This document shows positions 1-6,783 of a stretch of DNA of 9,299 nucleotides, piece after piece. Position numbers and translations under genes: made by a program. The number at the start of each line of letters is the position of its first letter. Within the stretch, counting starts at the first letter, position 1. The DNA lies in assembly GCA_018067325.1 (NCBI GenBank), contig JAGPUU010000200.1:1-9299 (forward strand), read 5' to 3'. The notes below the pieces were generated by a model. That model ran no database searches. It had not been told where the DNA came from and saw only the letters and a list, made by a program, of their open reading frames with translations. This stretch comes from Amphritea sp. Its GTDB lineage: Bacteria; Pseudomonadota; Gammaproteobacteria; Pseudomonadales; Balneatricaceae.

Positions 1-306
1 GCACGAACAGTCGCAGTAAACACCCTAGTCGTAATGGAGATTTTCTATCTACTGAACTCACGCTTCCTGACCCGCTCAGTGCTGACCAGGGATGGCCTTC
101 TGGGTAACCCATACGCCCTATACGCGATAGCACTAGTGATACTCTTCCAGCTACTGTTTACTTATCTGCCGATTATGCAGCTATTCTTCCACACGGTTAG
201 CATTGACGCAGCAGCCTGGAGCAGAATCCTGTTAGTAGGGCTGATACTCTTTCTAGCGGTGGAACTGGAGAAGAAACTTATCCATGAACCAGATAATCAT
301 GAATAA
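1..306 (+). CDS. P-type cation-transporting ATPase, C-terminal fragment
   Basis: This is the last 101 residues of a gene that enters from the left edge in frame 1; the stop is TAA at 304-306. The frame is open through the first base, and the sequence before the internal ATG at 34 (ARTVAVNTLVV) reads like the family, so the ATG is internal and not a start. RTVAVN, EIFYLLNSR and ELEKKL are typical of the C-terminal membrane domain of P2-type ATPases (Ca2+/Mg2+ or SERCA/PMR1-like pumps), which carries the last transmembrane helices. Two hydrophobic segments are visible (about 39-60 and 75-90 of the visible part). The DKTGT phosphorylation motif and ion-binding helices lie outside the window, so the transported ion cannot be named. 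A broken gene is possible but nothing suggests it. Confidence 0.85.
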   Translation, partial: ARTVAVNTLVVMEIFYLLNSRFLTRSVLTRDGLLGNPYALYAIALVILFQLLFTYLPIMQLFFHTVSIDAAAWSRILLVGLILFLAVELEKKLIHEPDNHE

Positions 307-402
307 AGCGACACTAAACACAAAATACGAACGATATTCTCCAAATCACACATCAAATAGTGCATAATTGGTCGTTTGTTATACAACTCTGGGATATCGG
401 AA

Positions 403-720
403 ATGATTAAGCGTCAAACCAAAGCAGAATTGCGTCAACAATTACAGCAGGAAACCCAAGCCTTCTTGAAGAAGGGTGGAGCAGTAGCTGAAGTTGAAAC
501 CGGTGCAACAGGCTTGGTAAACGGCTCATACCGTAACGCTGGATTTATCCTTAACCCTCAGCGTCAAGAGCGTACCCCTCTGAATGGTGTACTTGCTCAG
601 ATTGATGCACGTAAATCCGAGCGCACTCAAAGAGCGGTTGCGGCACAAAAAACGACTCGTCAGCGCAAAAAAGTGATCTACGACGATTTCGGTGAGCCTC
701 TGCGTATTATCGTAGAATAA
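403..720 (+). CDS. Small basic protein of unknown function
   Basis: A 105-residue protein that I cannot assign to a family. I chose ATG 403 over the in-frame TTG at 376, which would add only nine residues lacking a charged or conserved look; neither has a strong ribosome-binding site. The N-terminal third (about 1-30) is polar and Gln/Lys-rich and probably helical, ending in FLKKGG followed by AVAEVETG. The middle (45-70) contains PQRQERTPLNGVLAQIDARK. A basic stretch (72-90, RKK at 88-90) leads to a tidy C-terminus, YDDFGEPLRIIVE. There is no signal peptide or membrane segment, so it is probably cytoplasmic. The FL-x2-GG-x-V-x-E pattern loosely recalls SutA-like RNA polymerase-associated proteins, but that is too short to support a name. 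It follows the ATPase on the same strand after a 96-bp gap and converges with hipA. Confidence 0.7.
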   Translation: MIKRQTKAELRQQLQQETQAFLKKGGAVAEVETGATGLVNGSYRNAGFILNPQRQERTPLNGVLAQIDARKSERTQRAVAAQKTTRQRKKVIYDDFGEPLRIIVE

Positions 721-771
721 GCAGTATTGAAATTTAAGCGTTAAACCATTGTTTATTAATGGCTGACTCAA

Positions 772-2091
772 TCACAGAGCCAACCTCAGATTTTCCTCAA
801 TCTCGTCTACCAAACTTGCTGGCACAGCATGATCAGTCGCCAGTTTTCGCCACATTGAGACCTGCTCTACCGTCTCATCAATGATTATATCTATCCTCTT
901 ACGGGTAAATAGCGGACTAAGCTTCGCTAGCGAATAGAGATCCTCACGGTTAAAGTTATCGCGTTTGCCGTTCAGTGACATCCAATGACTATTCACCCAA
1001 GGACTGCCCGGTTTATAGCTATAAGCCAGATCGTAGGCGGGAGCCAATTGCCATTGATCATTGCCATTTAGCATAAAAGCAAAGTTTTTTGCATGATCAT
1101 CGTGATTGCGCGCCACCAGATTGAACACCATCCGCCGAAACAGCTGCTCTGCATCTTTAGCTGACAAGTTCAGCTGCCGGGCAACACCGAACAGTTCAGC
1201 GTAGGAGAACGAACCCGGCTTTTTATAATCAACATGAGCCAAACCGTTGAGGGTTTGTACATGTATTTTTGCATTACCCTGACGATCAAACCGCTGAGTA
1301 ATAAAGTGACGACGATTACCCTCTGAGAGTAGCCGACAAGGCATCATCACCAAACCACAAGCTCTTGCCATCAGAGAATAAACATACTCCATCGCACCAT
1401 AGCCCATCGGATCACCAAAAGTTTCTCGACTTTGATTGTGTTCACTAACACCATCAAATTTCATCAGATAATGAGTAAAACCCTTCGGTAGATCCGCCTG
1501 ACCCGAACGTACTTGAGTAAAATCATCATTGAAAGCGAGTACGGCTTTCGGCCTTGCACCACCGGCGCTAACGCCCACTGATAGTAAAGCCAGCATCGCT
1601 TCACGATTCTCCTGCCCTTCCCGGGAAAGCTCGACGTTAAAGTTATGGCGACTATCCAGTACTTCCTGAGCAATCCCCACCAATGATTGAAGCTCAACCT
1701 TCTGTGATGCATTCAGCTTTTTAAGCTGAGTCGCTGGGGCATACTCAAGGGCTCCCATCCCTCGTTTACCAGTATACTGAAGCCGTTGCAGTGGTGTGAT
1801 ATCTACGGCCTGTTTGCCCTGACTGGCAACCCAGGCATTAAGAACCGCATTACCAAAGTCATCAGGTAGGGAATCGGCGATCAATCCTGGCAATCCCCGA
1901 TAGGTGTCAAAACTCAGCTCAGGAAAACTATAGATACGCCGGGATAGCGGCATTTTAATCGGCGATAGTTCGATACCGGTACGGATAAACGCGGCGGTAT
2001 ATTCAAATGCTCCTTGACCAGTTTCAGTATCAAAACTGACCGCACCGACCTCAAATTTTCCATAACCGACTCTGACGACTTCCATTACCAT
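772..2091 (-). CDS. hipA: HipA-family Ser/Thr kinase toxin
   Basis: A 439-residue protein, the usual length for full-size HipA (E. coli about 440). Known HipA proteins are kinases that, when free of HipB, phosphorylate translation components such as glutamyl-tRNA synthetase and induce growth arrest; the target here is unknown. The N-terminal domain carries GLPGLIADSLPDDFG (66-80). The glycine-rich VSAGGARPK (174-182) matches the autophosphorylated loop region, and K211 in YLMKFD the ATP-binding lysine. The catalytic loop is NHDDHAKN (329-336; likely catalytic Asp331) and the metal-binding Asp is D354 in APAYDLAYS. All key residues look intact, so it is probably an active kinase. ATG 2091 lies about 9 nt after a GAGGG; a second in-frame ATG at 2085 would make a TAATG junction with the hipB stop. 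The gene overlaps hipB by 7 bp, suggesting translational coupling. Confidence 0.93.
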   Translation of the reverse strand: MVMEVVRVGYGKFEVGAVSFDTETGQGAFEYTAAFIRTGIELSPIKMPLSRRIYSFPELSFDTYRGLPGLIADSLPDDFGNAVLNAWVASQGKQAVDITPLQRLQYTGKRGMGALEYAPATQLKKLNASQKVELQSLVGIAQEVLDSRHNFNVELSREGQENREAMLALLSVGVSAGGARPKAVLAFNDDFTQVRSGQADLPKGFTHYLMKFDGVSEHNQSRETFGDPMGYGAMEYVYSLMARACGLVMMPCRLLSEGNRRHFITQRFDRQGNAKIHVQTLNGLAHVDYKKPGSFSYAELFGVARQLNLSAKDAEQLFRRMVFNLVARNHDDHAKNFAFMLNGNDQWQLAPAYDLAYSYKPGSPWVNSHWMSLNGKRDNFNREDLYSLAKLSPLFTRKRIDIIIDETVEQVSMWRKLATDHAVPASLVDEIEENLRLAL

Positions 2092-2414
2092 TCCGACGAT
2101 CCCTCATCCTTAACCACCCGGCTTCCCGATGCTCGCTGGCGTTTCTGGCCTTGTAGCCGCGCCAGTTGTAACGGAGATATTTCTGTCTCCGGCAGAAAAC
2201 CATCCAGCGCATCACTCAGATCCAGAACCAGCATAATAGCGACTAGAGACTCTAGCTGTATTTTGCCCTTCTCAGCGCTCATGACGACTTTACGGGATAG
2301 CCCTGAGCGCTCAGCTACTTCTATCTGGGTTAGATCAGCATTGAGCCGAACCTGCTTAAGTCGCTCTCCCAGAATTTCGGCAATCGCTGATGGCGCCCTC
2401 TCTTTAATACCCAT
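2085..2414 (-). CDS. hipB: HipB-like XRE-family antitoxin/repressor
   Basis: A 109-residue protein with a Cro/C1-type helix-turn-helix at about 13-70. It contains LGERLKQVRLNADLTQIEVA, then RSGLSRKVVMSAEKGK as the turn and recognition helix, and a hydrophobic closing helix (VAIMLVLDL). The C-terminal tail (80-109) is basic and polar and could be the flexible segment that contacts HipA or is cut by proteases. ATG 2414 has AGGGAG at 2419-2424 on this strand, five bases upstream. Its stop overlaps the start of hipA by 7 bp, the classic antitoxin-first order. HipB proteins bind operators as dimers, repress their own operon, and neutralise HipA; the inverted repeats just upstream fit autoregulation. 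Confidence 0.9.
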   Translation of the reverse strand: MGIKERAPSAIAEILGERLKQVRLNADLTQIEVAERSGLSRKVVMSAEKGKIQLESLVAIMLVLDLSDALDGFLPETEISPLQLARLQGQKRQRASGSRVVKDEGSSEW

Positions 2415-2431
2415 AATGCTCCCTAAACGTC

Positions 2432-2472
2432 ACTTTAATTGCTCATCGAAAGATTAAAGTTCCTGTAAAGGA
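2432..2472. promoter_or_regulatory. Candidate HipB operators (inverted repeats)
   Basis: Two symmetric sites lie between the -10 box and the hipB ribosome-binding site. The first is a perfect 8-bp inverted repeat, ACTTTAAT (2432-2439) and ATTAAAGT (2453-2460), with a 13-base spacer. The second is TCCT-GTAA-AGGA (2461-2472), whose TCC...GGA arms recall the TATCC-N8-GGATA operators of E. coli HipB, though with a shorter spacer. Their position over the likely transcription start fits repression by HipB. Binding is inferred. Confidence 0.45.
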
Positions 2473-2473
2473 C

Positions 2474-2479
2474 ATTATA
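2474..2479 (-). promoter_or_regulatory. Candidate -10 box of the hipBA promoter
   Basis: On the - strand this reads TATAAT, a perfect sigma-70 -10 hexamer, 59 bases before the hipB ATG. Transcription would start near 2466-2468, inside the TCCT-N4-AGGA palindrome. No strong -35 is seen at the right distance (TAATAT at 17 bp). A second TATAAT on the - strand lies about 24 bp further upstream. The choice between them is inference. Confidence 0.4.
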
Positions 2480-2540
2480 GACCAAATAAAAATTTTATAT
2501 TATAAAGTTACAAAAATGAGACTTAACTAGAAATAAGGCA

Positions 2541-2567
2541 ATTAAAGTACCTAAAAAGATACTTTAC
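2541..2567. repeat. Further AAAGTA/TACTTT inverted repeat upstream of hipB
   Basis: ATTAAAGT recurs at 2541-2548, identical to the arm at 2453-2460. AAAGTA (2545-2550) and TACTTT (2560-2565) form an inverted repeat with a 9-base spacer. This could be an upstream operator for cooperative HipB binding. AT-rich DNA makes chance similarity possible. Confidence 0.3.
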
Positions 2568-2685
2568 TGTGAGGCATTAAAAAGCATTAGATACAATATA
2601 AGCTGCTATATAGACTAGCCTGGAGGAAAGAAAAGGAAAACCATGCCGATTCTCTTGTTTTCGATCTTCTGACTTTCAAAAGACT

Positions 2686-3261
2686 TTAGCTGCCCCAAGA
2701 TCTGGGCCTGCCGGTATCAATATGCACGAAACTACTGCGACTATATAACCCGACACCACCCTTTTTCTCATTCCGTGCGGCCCGGTGAAGATCAGTCAAA
2801 GAGATGCCAGGCATCCTTACATCGATCGCTTTACCCTGCATATGTAGACTCTTCTTCGCTACCTTACTGCTTTTCTGACTTAGCATCGCATTGGTTTCAG
2901 GAGACCGATAGCCAGAGATAACCTCAAAGGACTTATTCACCCCCATCCTGCGCTGAAGGTTATGTAGCAACACCATCAGCTGAGGACTCATCTCGCCAAC
3001 CTGGTCGTTACGATGATCCCGCAACAGATAACTGATCGCCTGCAGGCTATCGGTAACAAATTCTCCCTCACAGAAAAATGTAGTGTTCAGGGTCTCACCT
3101 GTATGCAGGTTATTAAATGCCAAAGACATCTCAGCAGGGAGACTCAGTGCTTTATGAGAAGGAATAGTACTGGCAAAAGCTTTCGGAGAGAGAGCGGCAC
3201 CGGCTGAAAGCAGCCCAAAGTTGCGCAGAAACTGCCTGCGCGGATGTCGTAATTTTGTCAT
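2686..3261 (-). CDS. mepK: MepK-like murein endopeptidase (peptidase M15, DUF882/YcbK family)
   Basis: A 191-residue protein (E. coli MepK/YcbK 182). It starts with a twin-arginine signal, RRQFLRNF at 8-15, followed by a hydrophobic stretch and a likely AFA cleavage site near residue 30, so it should be exported folded to the periplasm by Tat. The Zn ligands of the family are visible: H140 and D147 in HMQGKAIDVR, and H180 in FVHIDTGRPRSW. SGYRSPETN (116-124) and GGVGLYSRSSFVHIDTG match MepK closely. E. coli MepK preferentially cuts mDAP-mDAP (3-3) cross-links and also acts on 4-3 links, helping wall growth. ATG 3261 has only a weak ribosome-binding site. The gene is 73 bp downstream of the L,D-transpeptidase gene on the same strand, the same pairing as ycbB-ycbK, and is probably cotranscribed with it. 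Confidence 0.9.
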   Translation of the reverse strand: MTKLRHPRRQFLRNFGLLSAGAALSPKAFASTIPSHKALSLPAEMSLAFNNLHTGETLNTTFFCEGEFVTDSLQAISYLLRDHRNDQVGEMSPQLMVLLHNLQRRMGVNKSFEVISGYRSPETNAMLSQKSSKVAKKSLHMQGKAIDVRMPGISLTDLHRAARNEKKGGVGLYSRSSFVHIDTGRPRSWGS

Positions 3262-3334
3262 TGTCAGAGAATAAACCTAGCTGTTCAAAATTTGGTCAGC
3301 CATTATCCGTTACAACCACCTCGCTGTACAGAAT

Positions 3335-4585
3335 TTAATCAGCAGTTTTTAGTATTCCTTGCTCAACTTGGGCACTACTTAAGAACTGGCTCATCTCCCA
3401 ACCATCCCGATTATAGATATCATTACGGAAGTTAAGCAGCCCTTTCCGATCGACCCAAGCGGTCCAATAAGTCATATACACAGGCACAGGCTGACGCAGA
3501 TGAATCTCCCCGGTTTCATCAATAGACAGCCCCTTCTCCAATAGCGATTGCTGCTCTGGACTATCCAGCTGCAACAGCATTTGGGCTAAATCCTGGGCCC
3601 GCTCCACCCGGATACAACCAGAACTAAAGTCTCGTCGTGGGTTATCAAACAGTCTCGGAGCTGAGGTGTCATGCAGATAGATCGCGTACCGACTGCGCGA
3701 CATAAACTTTATCCGTCCCAGTGGGTTATCCGCCCCTGGCGCCTTCCAAAAGTAGTTGTAGTTACGCCCCAGATACATCTGTTGTGGGTCAACTTCAGCC
3801 TCAGGTACCCGCTGACGATTACTTCCCCAGCCGTTAACTACCTGAAGCTTACTACGAGAAAGGTGATTAGGATTCTGCTGCCAGTCCGGAATAATGTCTT
3901 TGTAGGCAATACTCTTTGGAACCGTCCATGAAGGGTTCAGTACCAGCGCCTTAATCTCGGTGATAAACACCGGTGTTTTCCTTTTTTTGCGACCAACGAT
4001 AGTTTTCATCTGCAACAGGTTTTCATCGCCATCAACCAGACGCAAACGAAATTCGGGAATATTAACCTGAATATAGCGATCTCCGTTCTGACCAGAAAGC
4101 TGGCTTTGGAACACTTGGTTACGAATTTGATTGAGCTGTAACTGTCCCAGCCTGACAGCTGGAGATACATTTAACATGCGCCGACTCTCGGGCCCAAGAA
4201 TACCATCGACCTTGGCACCATGACGAAACTGAAACCGTTTCAACGCCTCATTCAAATCGCTATCAAACAGGTTACGGTCTCGGGTAATGAGCGTACGGCG
4301 AGGATAGTCTCCGAGTAAAAATAACTGATGGCGCAAAATTTCCGTCTGCTGATGACGATCACCCAGACGTAGTAGAGGAGTTTTTTCGAGTACCGGCCAT
4401 TGTCCTTGCAGATTGAGCCGTTGATAGAACAGCTGGGCTTCTGGCAGATCAGTATAGGTCTGGAATGGCAGACTGAGCTCCCTGCTATCCGGATTAACCA
4501 GAGCAGAAAAAATAACAGGATGTTCCACTGCAAGAGCAACAGAGTTAAAACCTAAACAAATACAGAGGAGTAATCGCTGAACCAT
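3335..4585 (-). CDS. L,D-transpeptidase, YcbB/LdtD type
   Basis: A 416-residue exported enzyme expected to form 3-3 (mDAP-mDAP) cross-links in periplasmic peptidoglycan. It has a short Sec signal (about 1-20, VQRLLLCICLGFNSVALA), a peptidoglycan-binding domain (about 88-140, with FQFRHGAKVDGILGPESRRML) and a YkuD catalytic domain (about 170-330). The active-site signature is H305 in YLHDTSAPRLF followed by SSGCIRVE with the nucleophile C324. The C-terminal VPVYMTYWTAWVD is typical of the LdtD branch. E. coli LdtD is 615 aa, so the N-terminal and substrate-capping parts are shorter here, as in many marine homologues. I set the start at ATG 4585, because AAGGAG at 4591-4596 (- strand) sits five bases before it; the upstream in-frame GTG at 4591 overlaps that site and is unlikely. 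It precedes mepK. Confidence 0.9.
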   Translation of the reverse strand: MVQRLLLCICLGFNSVALAVEHPVIFSALVNPDSRELSLPFQTYTDLPEAQLFYQRLNLQGQWPVLEKTPLLRLGDRHQQTEILRHQLFLLGDYPRRTLITRDRNLFDSDLNEALKRFQFRHGAKVDGILGPESRRMLNVSPAVRLGQLQLNQIRNQVFQSQLSGQNGDRYIQVNIPEFRLRLVDGDENLLQMKTIVGRKKRKTPVFITEIKALVLNPSWTVPKSIAYKDIIPDWQQNPNHLSRSKLQVVNGWGSNRQRVPEAEVDPQQMYLGRNYNYFWKAPGADNPLGRIKFMSRSRYAIYLHDTSAPRLFDNPRRDFSSGCIRVERAQDLAQMLLQLDSPEQQSLLEKGLSIDETGEIHLRQPVPVYMTYWTAWVDRKGLLNFRNDIYNRDGWEMSQFLSSAQVEQGILKTAD

Positions 4586-4682
4586 AAACACTCCTTAAGG
4601 CCTTCAAAAGAAGATCTAACACTTAAAGTACAGTCGGTGGTTCAACAAAAAGCAAAAATATAACTCGAAAACTTAGGGAAAC

Positions 4683-4824
4683 GAGATGGACTCAGGCTTG
4701 GCGATTAACCAGGGATAGGTTCAGGACCGTCTCCTTGCGATGAGAACAATAACCCTGAAGACCCTATCGACTGAATTATTTCACCCTTATAGTGCGTTTT
4801 AGCCCGCTATGAATTGCTTTTTTT
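4683..4824 (+). ncRNA. Candidate structured small RNA (or antisense-strand leader element)
   Basis: On + the region could encode a short RNA of roughly 150 nt. A 12-bp stem pairs GATAGGTTCAGG (4714-4725) with CCTGAA (4754-4759) and CCTATC (4763-4768), leaving a 3-nt bulge. Its loop contains a smaller hairpin (4729-4747). The RNA would end in a stem of 8 pairs, two of them wobble (4787-4794 with 4805-4812), followed by a T7 run (4818-4824). GAGATGG (4683-4689) can also pair with CCGTCTC (4727-4733), which competes with the inner hairpin. GGA motifs (AGGGA, CAGGA) occur in it. It matches no RNA family I recognise. The same structures read on - would lie in the ldtD leader, so the strand is uncertain. 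Confidence 0.3.
4787..4824 (+). terminator. Intrinsic terminator-like stem on +
   Basis: The stem TTATAGTG (4787-4794) pairs with 4805-4812 with two wobble pairs and a 10-base loop, and is followed, after a few bases, by TTTTTTT at 4818-4824. No + strand gene precedes it, so it makes sense only if a small RNA is transcribed from this gap. The five-base gap between stem and T-run weakens it. Confidence 0.4.
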
Positions 4825-4849
4825 GATAGGTCTTATGGGCTGAAAACCA

Positions 4850-4879
4850 CTCTTTTAGCTAACCTAGAAGAGAGTTTTT
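4850..4879. terminator. Stem-loop downstream of rarD, possibly bidirectional
   Basis: CTCTTTTAG (4850-4858) pairs with CTAGAAGAG (4864-4872), 9 bp with one wobble and a 5-base loop. On + it is followed by AGTTTTT; on -, 33 bases past the rarD stop, it is followed by TGGTTTT. It is the best candidate for the end of the rarD transcript, though the T-run on that side is short. Confidence 0.5.
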
Positions 4880-4911
4880 GATTAATTCGAGACCCTAAAT
4901 CGAATAAAGCA

Positions 4912-5826
4912 TCAGATATTCCGTTTCTCTGGCCCAATAACCTTCGCTAATTTAGCACGGCGGATCGCATCGATAGAAAAGACAATAAAGCCCGCCCATA
5001 CCAGCACAAATGTTGTCAGGCGTTCCATATCCATTGCTTCACCAAATACAAAAACAGCTAGTAGAAAGTACAGAGTAGGTTCGATGTATTGCAGTACCGC
5101 GATGGTAGATAAATTATTAATTCGCGCCACACCAAAAGCGAACAGACCCAGTGGCACAAGAGTCATCGGGGCAGTCAGAACCAACAACAGACGCATATTA
5201 TCGACTCCAGATTCCCAATGGGTCTGCCCCGCCATACTGGCCAGATAGAACAAAGCGAAAGGCACCATCAACAGTGTTTCAGCGGTTAATCCGTTGAGAG
5301 TATCTATCCTTACCTGTTTCTTGATCACGCCATAACAACCAAACGCACATGCAATACCGATGGTCAGCCATGGAAAGCTTTCCAGGCTCATACAAGCGTA
5401 TAAAAAGCCAAGTGAGCAGAGCACCAATGCCACCCACTGTAAGGGCGTAAGCCGCTCACGCAGATAAATAACACCGATCAATATGCTGATAAGCGGCGTG
5501 AGAAAGTACGCCAGACTGACCATTAATACCTGACCGTTGGTGGCACCCCAAGTATTCAGATACCAGCTAATAGAAATACAAGCGGTAGAAAGGAGCAACC
5601 AGAAAAAAGTTTTCGGTACCATCAGCATTTTGAGAACGCGAAACGGAGTAGCTGTCACCCAAAGTAACACCAGCATAAGTGGCACAGAACAAAGTACGCG
5701 CACGGCAAAAATCTCCAATGCCTCCACTCCGCGCAAGTGCTGATAAAAGAGCGGTGTTAGTCCCCAGACGATATAGGCAGCGGTGGTCCAGAACAGGCCA
5801 TTTTGGGGAAGATTGAATCGTCGCAT
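4912..5826 (-). CDS. rarD: RarD-family EamA (DMT) permease
   Basis: A polytopic inner-membrane protein of 304 residues from the chosen start, close to RarD (about 296). Around ten hydrophobic helices are visible, in two EamA halves. Family landmarks are AAYIVWGLTPLFY near the N-terminus, VSLAYFLTPLISILIG in helix 4, CYGVIKKQVRIDTL with LTAETLLMVP mid-protein, and LSTIAVLQYIEPTLYFLLAV near helix 9. RarD (named for chloramphenicol resistance in Pseudomonas) is assigned to the drug/metabolite exporter superfamily; its substrate is not firmly known. I chose ATG 5826 (MRRFNLPQNG) because family members begin just before the first helix. In-frame codons further up (ATG 5877, TTG 5892) would add a Cys/Phe/Tyr-rich hydrophobic extension that the family lacks. 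None has a clear ribosome-binding site. The gene follows the terminator at 5976-6010, so it is its own unit. Confidence 0.85.
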   Translation of the reverse strand: MRRFNLPQNGLFWTTAAYIVWGLTPLFYQHLRGVEALEIFAVRVLCSVPLMLVLLWVTATPFRVLKMLMVPKTFFWLLLSTACISISWYLNTWGATNGQVLMVSLAYFLTPLISILIGVIYLRERLTPLQWVALVLCSLGFLYACMSLESFPWLTIGIACAFGCYGVIKKQVRIDTLNGLTAETLLMVPFALFYLASMAGQTHWESGVDNMRLLLVLTAPMTLVPLGLFAFGVARINNLSTIAVLQYIEPTLYFLLAVFVFGEAMDMERLTTFVLVWAGFIVFSIDAIRRAKLAKVIGPEKRNI

Positions 5827-5975
5827 ATTTGGATTACAACTATAAATGATAAAATAACAAAAAAGGTAAGCACGCATAAACACATGCAACAAATTGAATC
5901 AATTCAGAATTTATGAAGAACCAATAAGCCCCACTGATTTTTCATTGATAATTAAACTATTGGCAATATACTGAT

Positions 5976-6010
5976 AAAAAAAGCTGACTCAGAACTCAGT
6001 CTAAATCAGC
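5976..6010 (-). terminator. Strong intrinsic terminator of the ridA-dadA-racemase operon
   Basis: Read on the - strand, an 11-bp uninterrupted stem (GCTGATTTAGA with TCTGAGTCAGC, two wobble pairs) closes a 6-base loop and is followed directly by TTTTTTT. It starts 45 bases after the racemase stop codon. It cleanly separates this operon from rarD. Confidence 0.88.
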
Positions 6011-6054
6011 CATAATAGTGCTCTCAAGTACTTGATTGAAGCAAAAAGCTTGTA

Positions 6055-6771
6055 TCAGGCAATTTGACGGTCCACCGTTGCAGCCACCATGCGGGTCAGG
6101 CTACTCAGATCAAAGATCGGCAAACCAAATCGCTGCTGCAGTATCGGAGCAAAGTGCGATAAATCAGTACATTCAAGAACGATAGCACCCACGTCAGGGC
6201 TTTCATCCAACATGCTCTGGATCACCGAGCTCAACTCCTCTTCAAATAGATCCATATCTAAATCATCAGTATTTCCATGCAGAATCACTTCAGAAAACTG
6301 TTTCTGGTGCTGCATACCGGCAACCATAATAGCTTCGTCTGTAATGCCTACACCCTTTAGATGGTCGTCGCTCAGAGCGTCACTATTGGCAACAACTACG
6401 CCAACTTTCTGGTCACGCTTCAAGAAGCGAGAAACCAAAGGAACCTGAATCAGGCTGGACATGAATACCGGAACGTTGACCGCATCTGCGATCTCTTTCT
6501 GGTACAGAGCCAGGAAACCGCAGCTACCGGTGATCGCTTTTACGCCTTCACGCTCCAGCTCCTGTGCAGCTTCGATAAATGGCTTCAGTAATTCAGGATC
6601 CCGCTCTCGAATCAGGCGATCGATAGTAGCTCCTTTCACCGTATTGTAAAGGATCGGAAAATCAAAACTGGCCGAATTTTTAATATGGCCACCTGGCTTC
6701 GGGAAATATGATTCCAAAGAGATGACCCCAATGGTCAAGCCATAATAGTTAATGCCGCCTTTAAGTATCAT
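6055..6771 (-). CDS. Aspartate/glutamate racemase family protein
   Basis: A 238-residue cytoplasmic enzyme of the Asp/Glu/hydantoin racemase superfamily. It has two pseudo-symmetric alpha/beta domains and works without a cofactor through a pair of cysteines that move a proton on either face of the substrate. Both are present: C84 in ITGSCGFLALY and C201 in IVLECTDLSHFAP. The N-terminus (LTIGVISLESYFPKPGGHI) and FPILYNTVKGA are typical of the subgroup annotated simply as racemase family; maleate isomerase or hydantoin racemase activity cannot be excluded. ATG 6771 is preceded by AAGG seven bases upstream, directly after the dadA stop, and the gap is only 12 bp, so the two are surely in one operon. 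Next to a D-amino-acid dehydrogenase, a likely job is to convert an L-amino acid to its D-form or the reverse. The substrate is unproven. Confidence 0.85.
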   Translation of the reverse strand: MILKGGINYYGLTIGVISLESYFPKPGGHIKNSASFDFPILYNTVKGATIDRLIRERDPELLKPFIEAAQELEREGVKAITGSCGFLALYQKEIADAVNVPVFMSSLIQVPLVSRFLKRDQKVGVVVANSDALSDDHLKGVGITDEAIMVAGMQHQKQFSEVILHGNTDDLDMDLFEEELSSVIQSMLDESPDVGAIVLECTDLSHFAPILQQRFGLPIFDLSSLTRMVAATVDRQIA

Positions 6772-6783
6772 TTTTTTACCTTA

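Larger units (their letters stand above)
4586..4911. other. Gene-free gap with strong RNA secondary structure
   Basis: This is 326 bp between the rarD stop and the ldtD start, with no convincing ORF. It holds a long bulged hairpin (4714-4768), a terminator-like stem with a T7 run on + (4787-4824), a second stem with T5 (4850-4879), and alternative pairings between them. It should contain the end of the rarD transcript and the promoter and leader of ldtD. I found no clear sigma-70 promoter on -. On +, TATAAC at 4659-4664 is a possible -10 box, without a good -35. Confidence 0.6.

Noticed and set aside
376..402. TTG at 376 as the start of the small basic protein
   Set aside because: It would add nine residues without family-like character, and ATG 403 opens directly into the polar helix; ribosome-binding evidence is weak for both.
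403..720. Naming the small protein SutA
   Set aside because: Only the FL-x2-GG-x-V-x-E pattern is shared; the long acidic N-terminal tail of SutA is missing and the C-terminus differs.
733..762. Terminator between the convergent genes at 720 and 772
   Set aside because: TTTAA-GCG-TTAAA and CCATT-N7-AATGG are short AT-rich stems without a following T-run.
526..771. 81-codon open frame on - facing hipA
   Set aside because: It lies mostly antisense to the better-supported gene at 403-720, has no ribosome-binding site of note and no recognisable protein character.
2014..2457. 147-codon open frame on + across hipB and the hipA start
   Set aside because: It is fully antisense to two clear family members; its Ser/Arg-rich composition is typical of a shadow frame.
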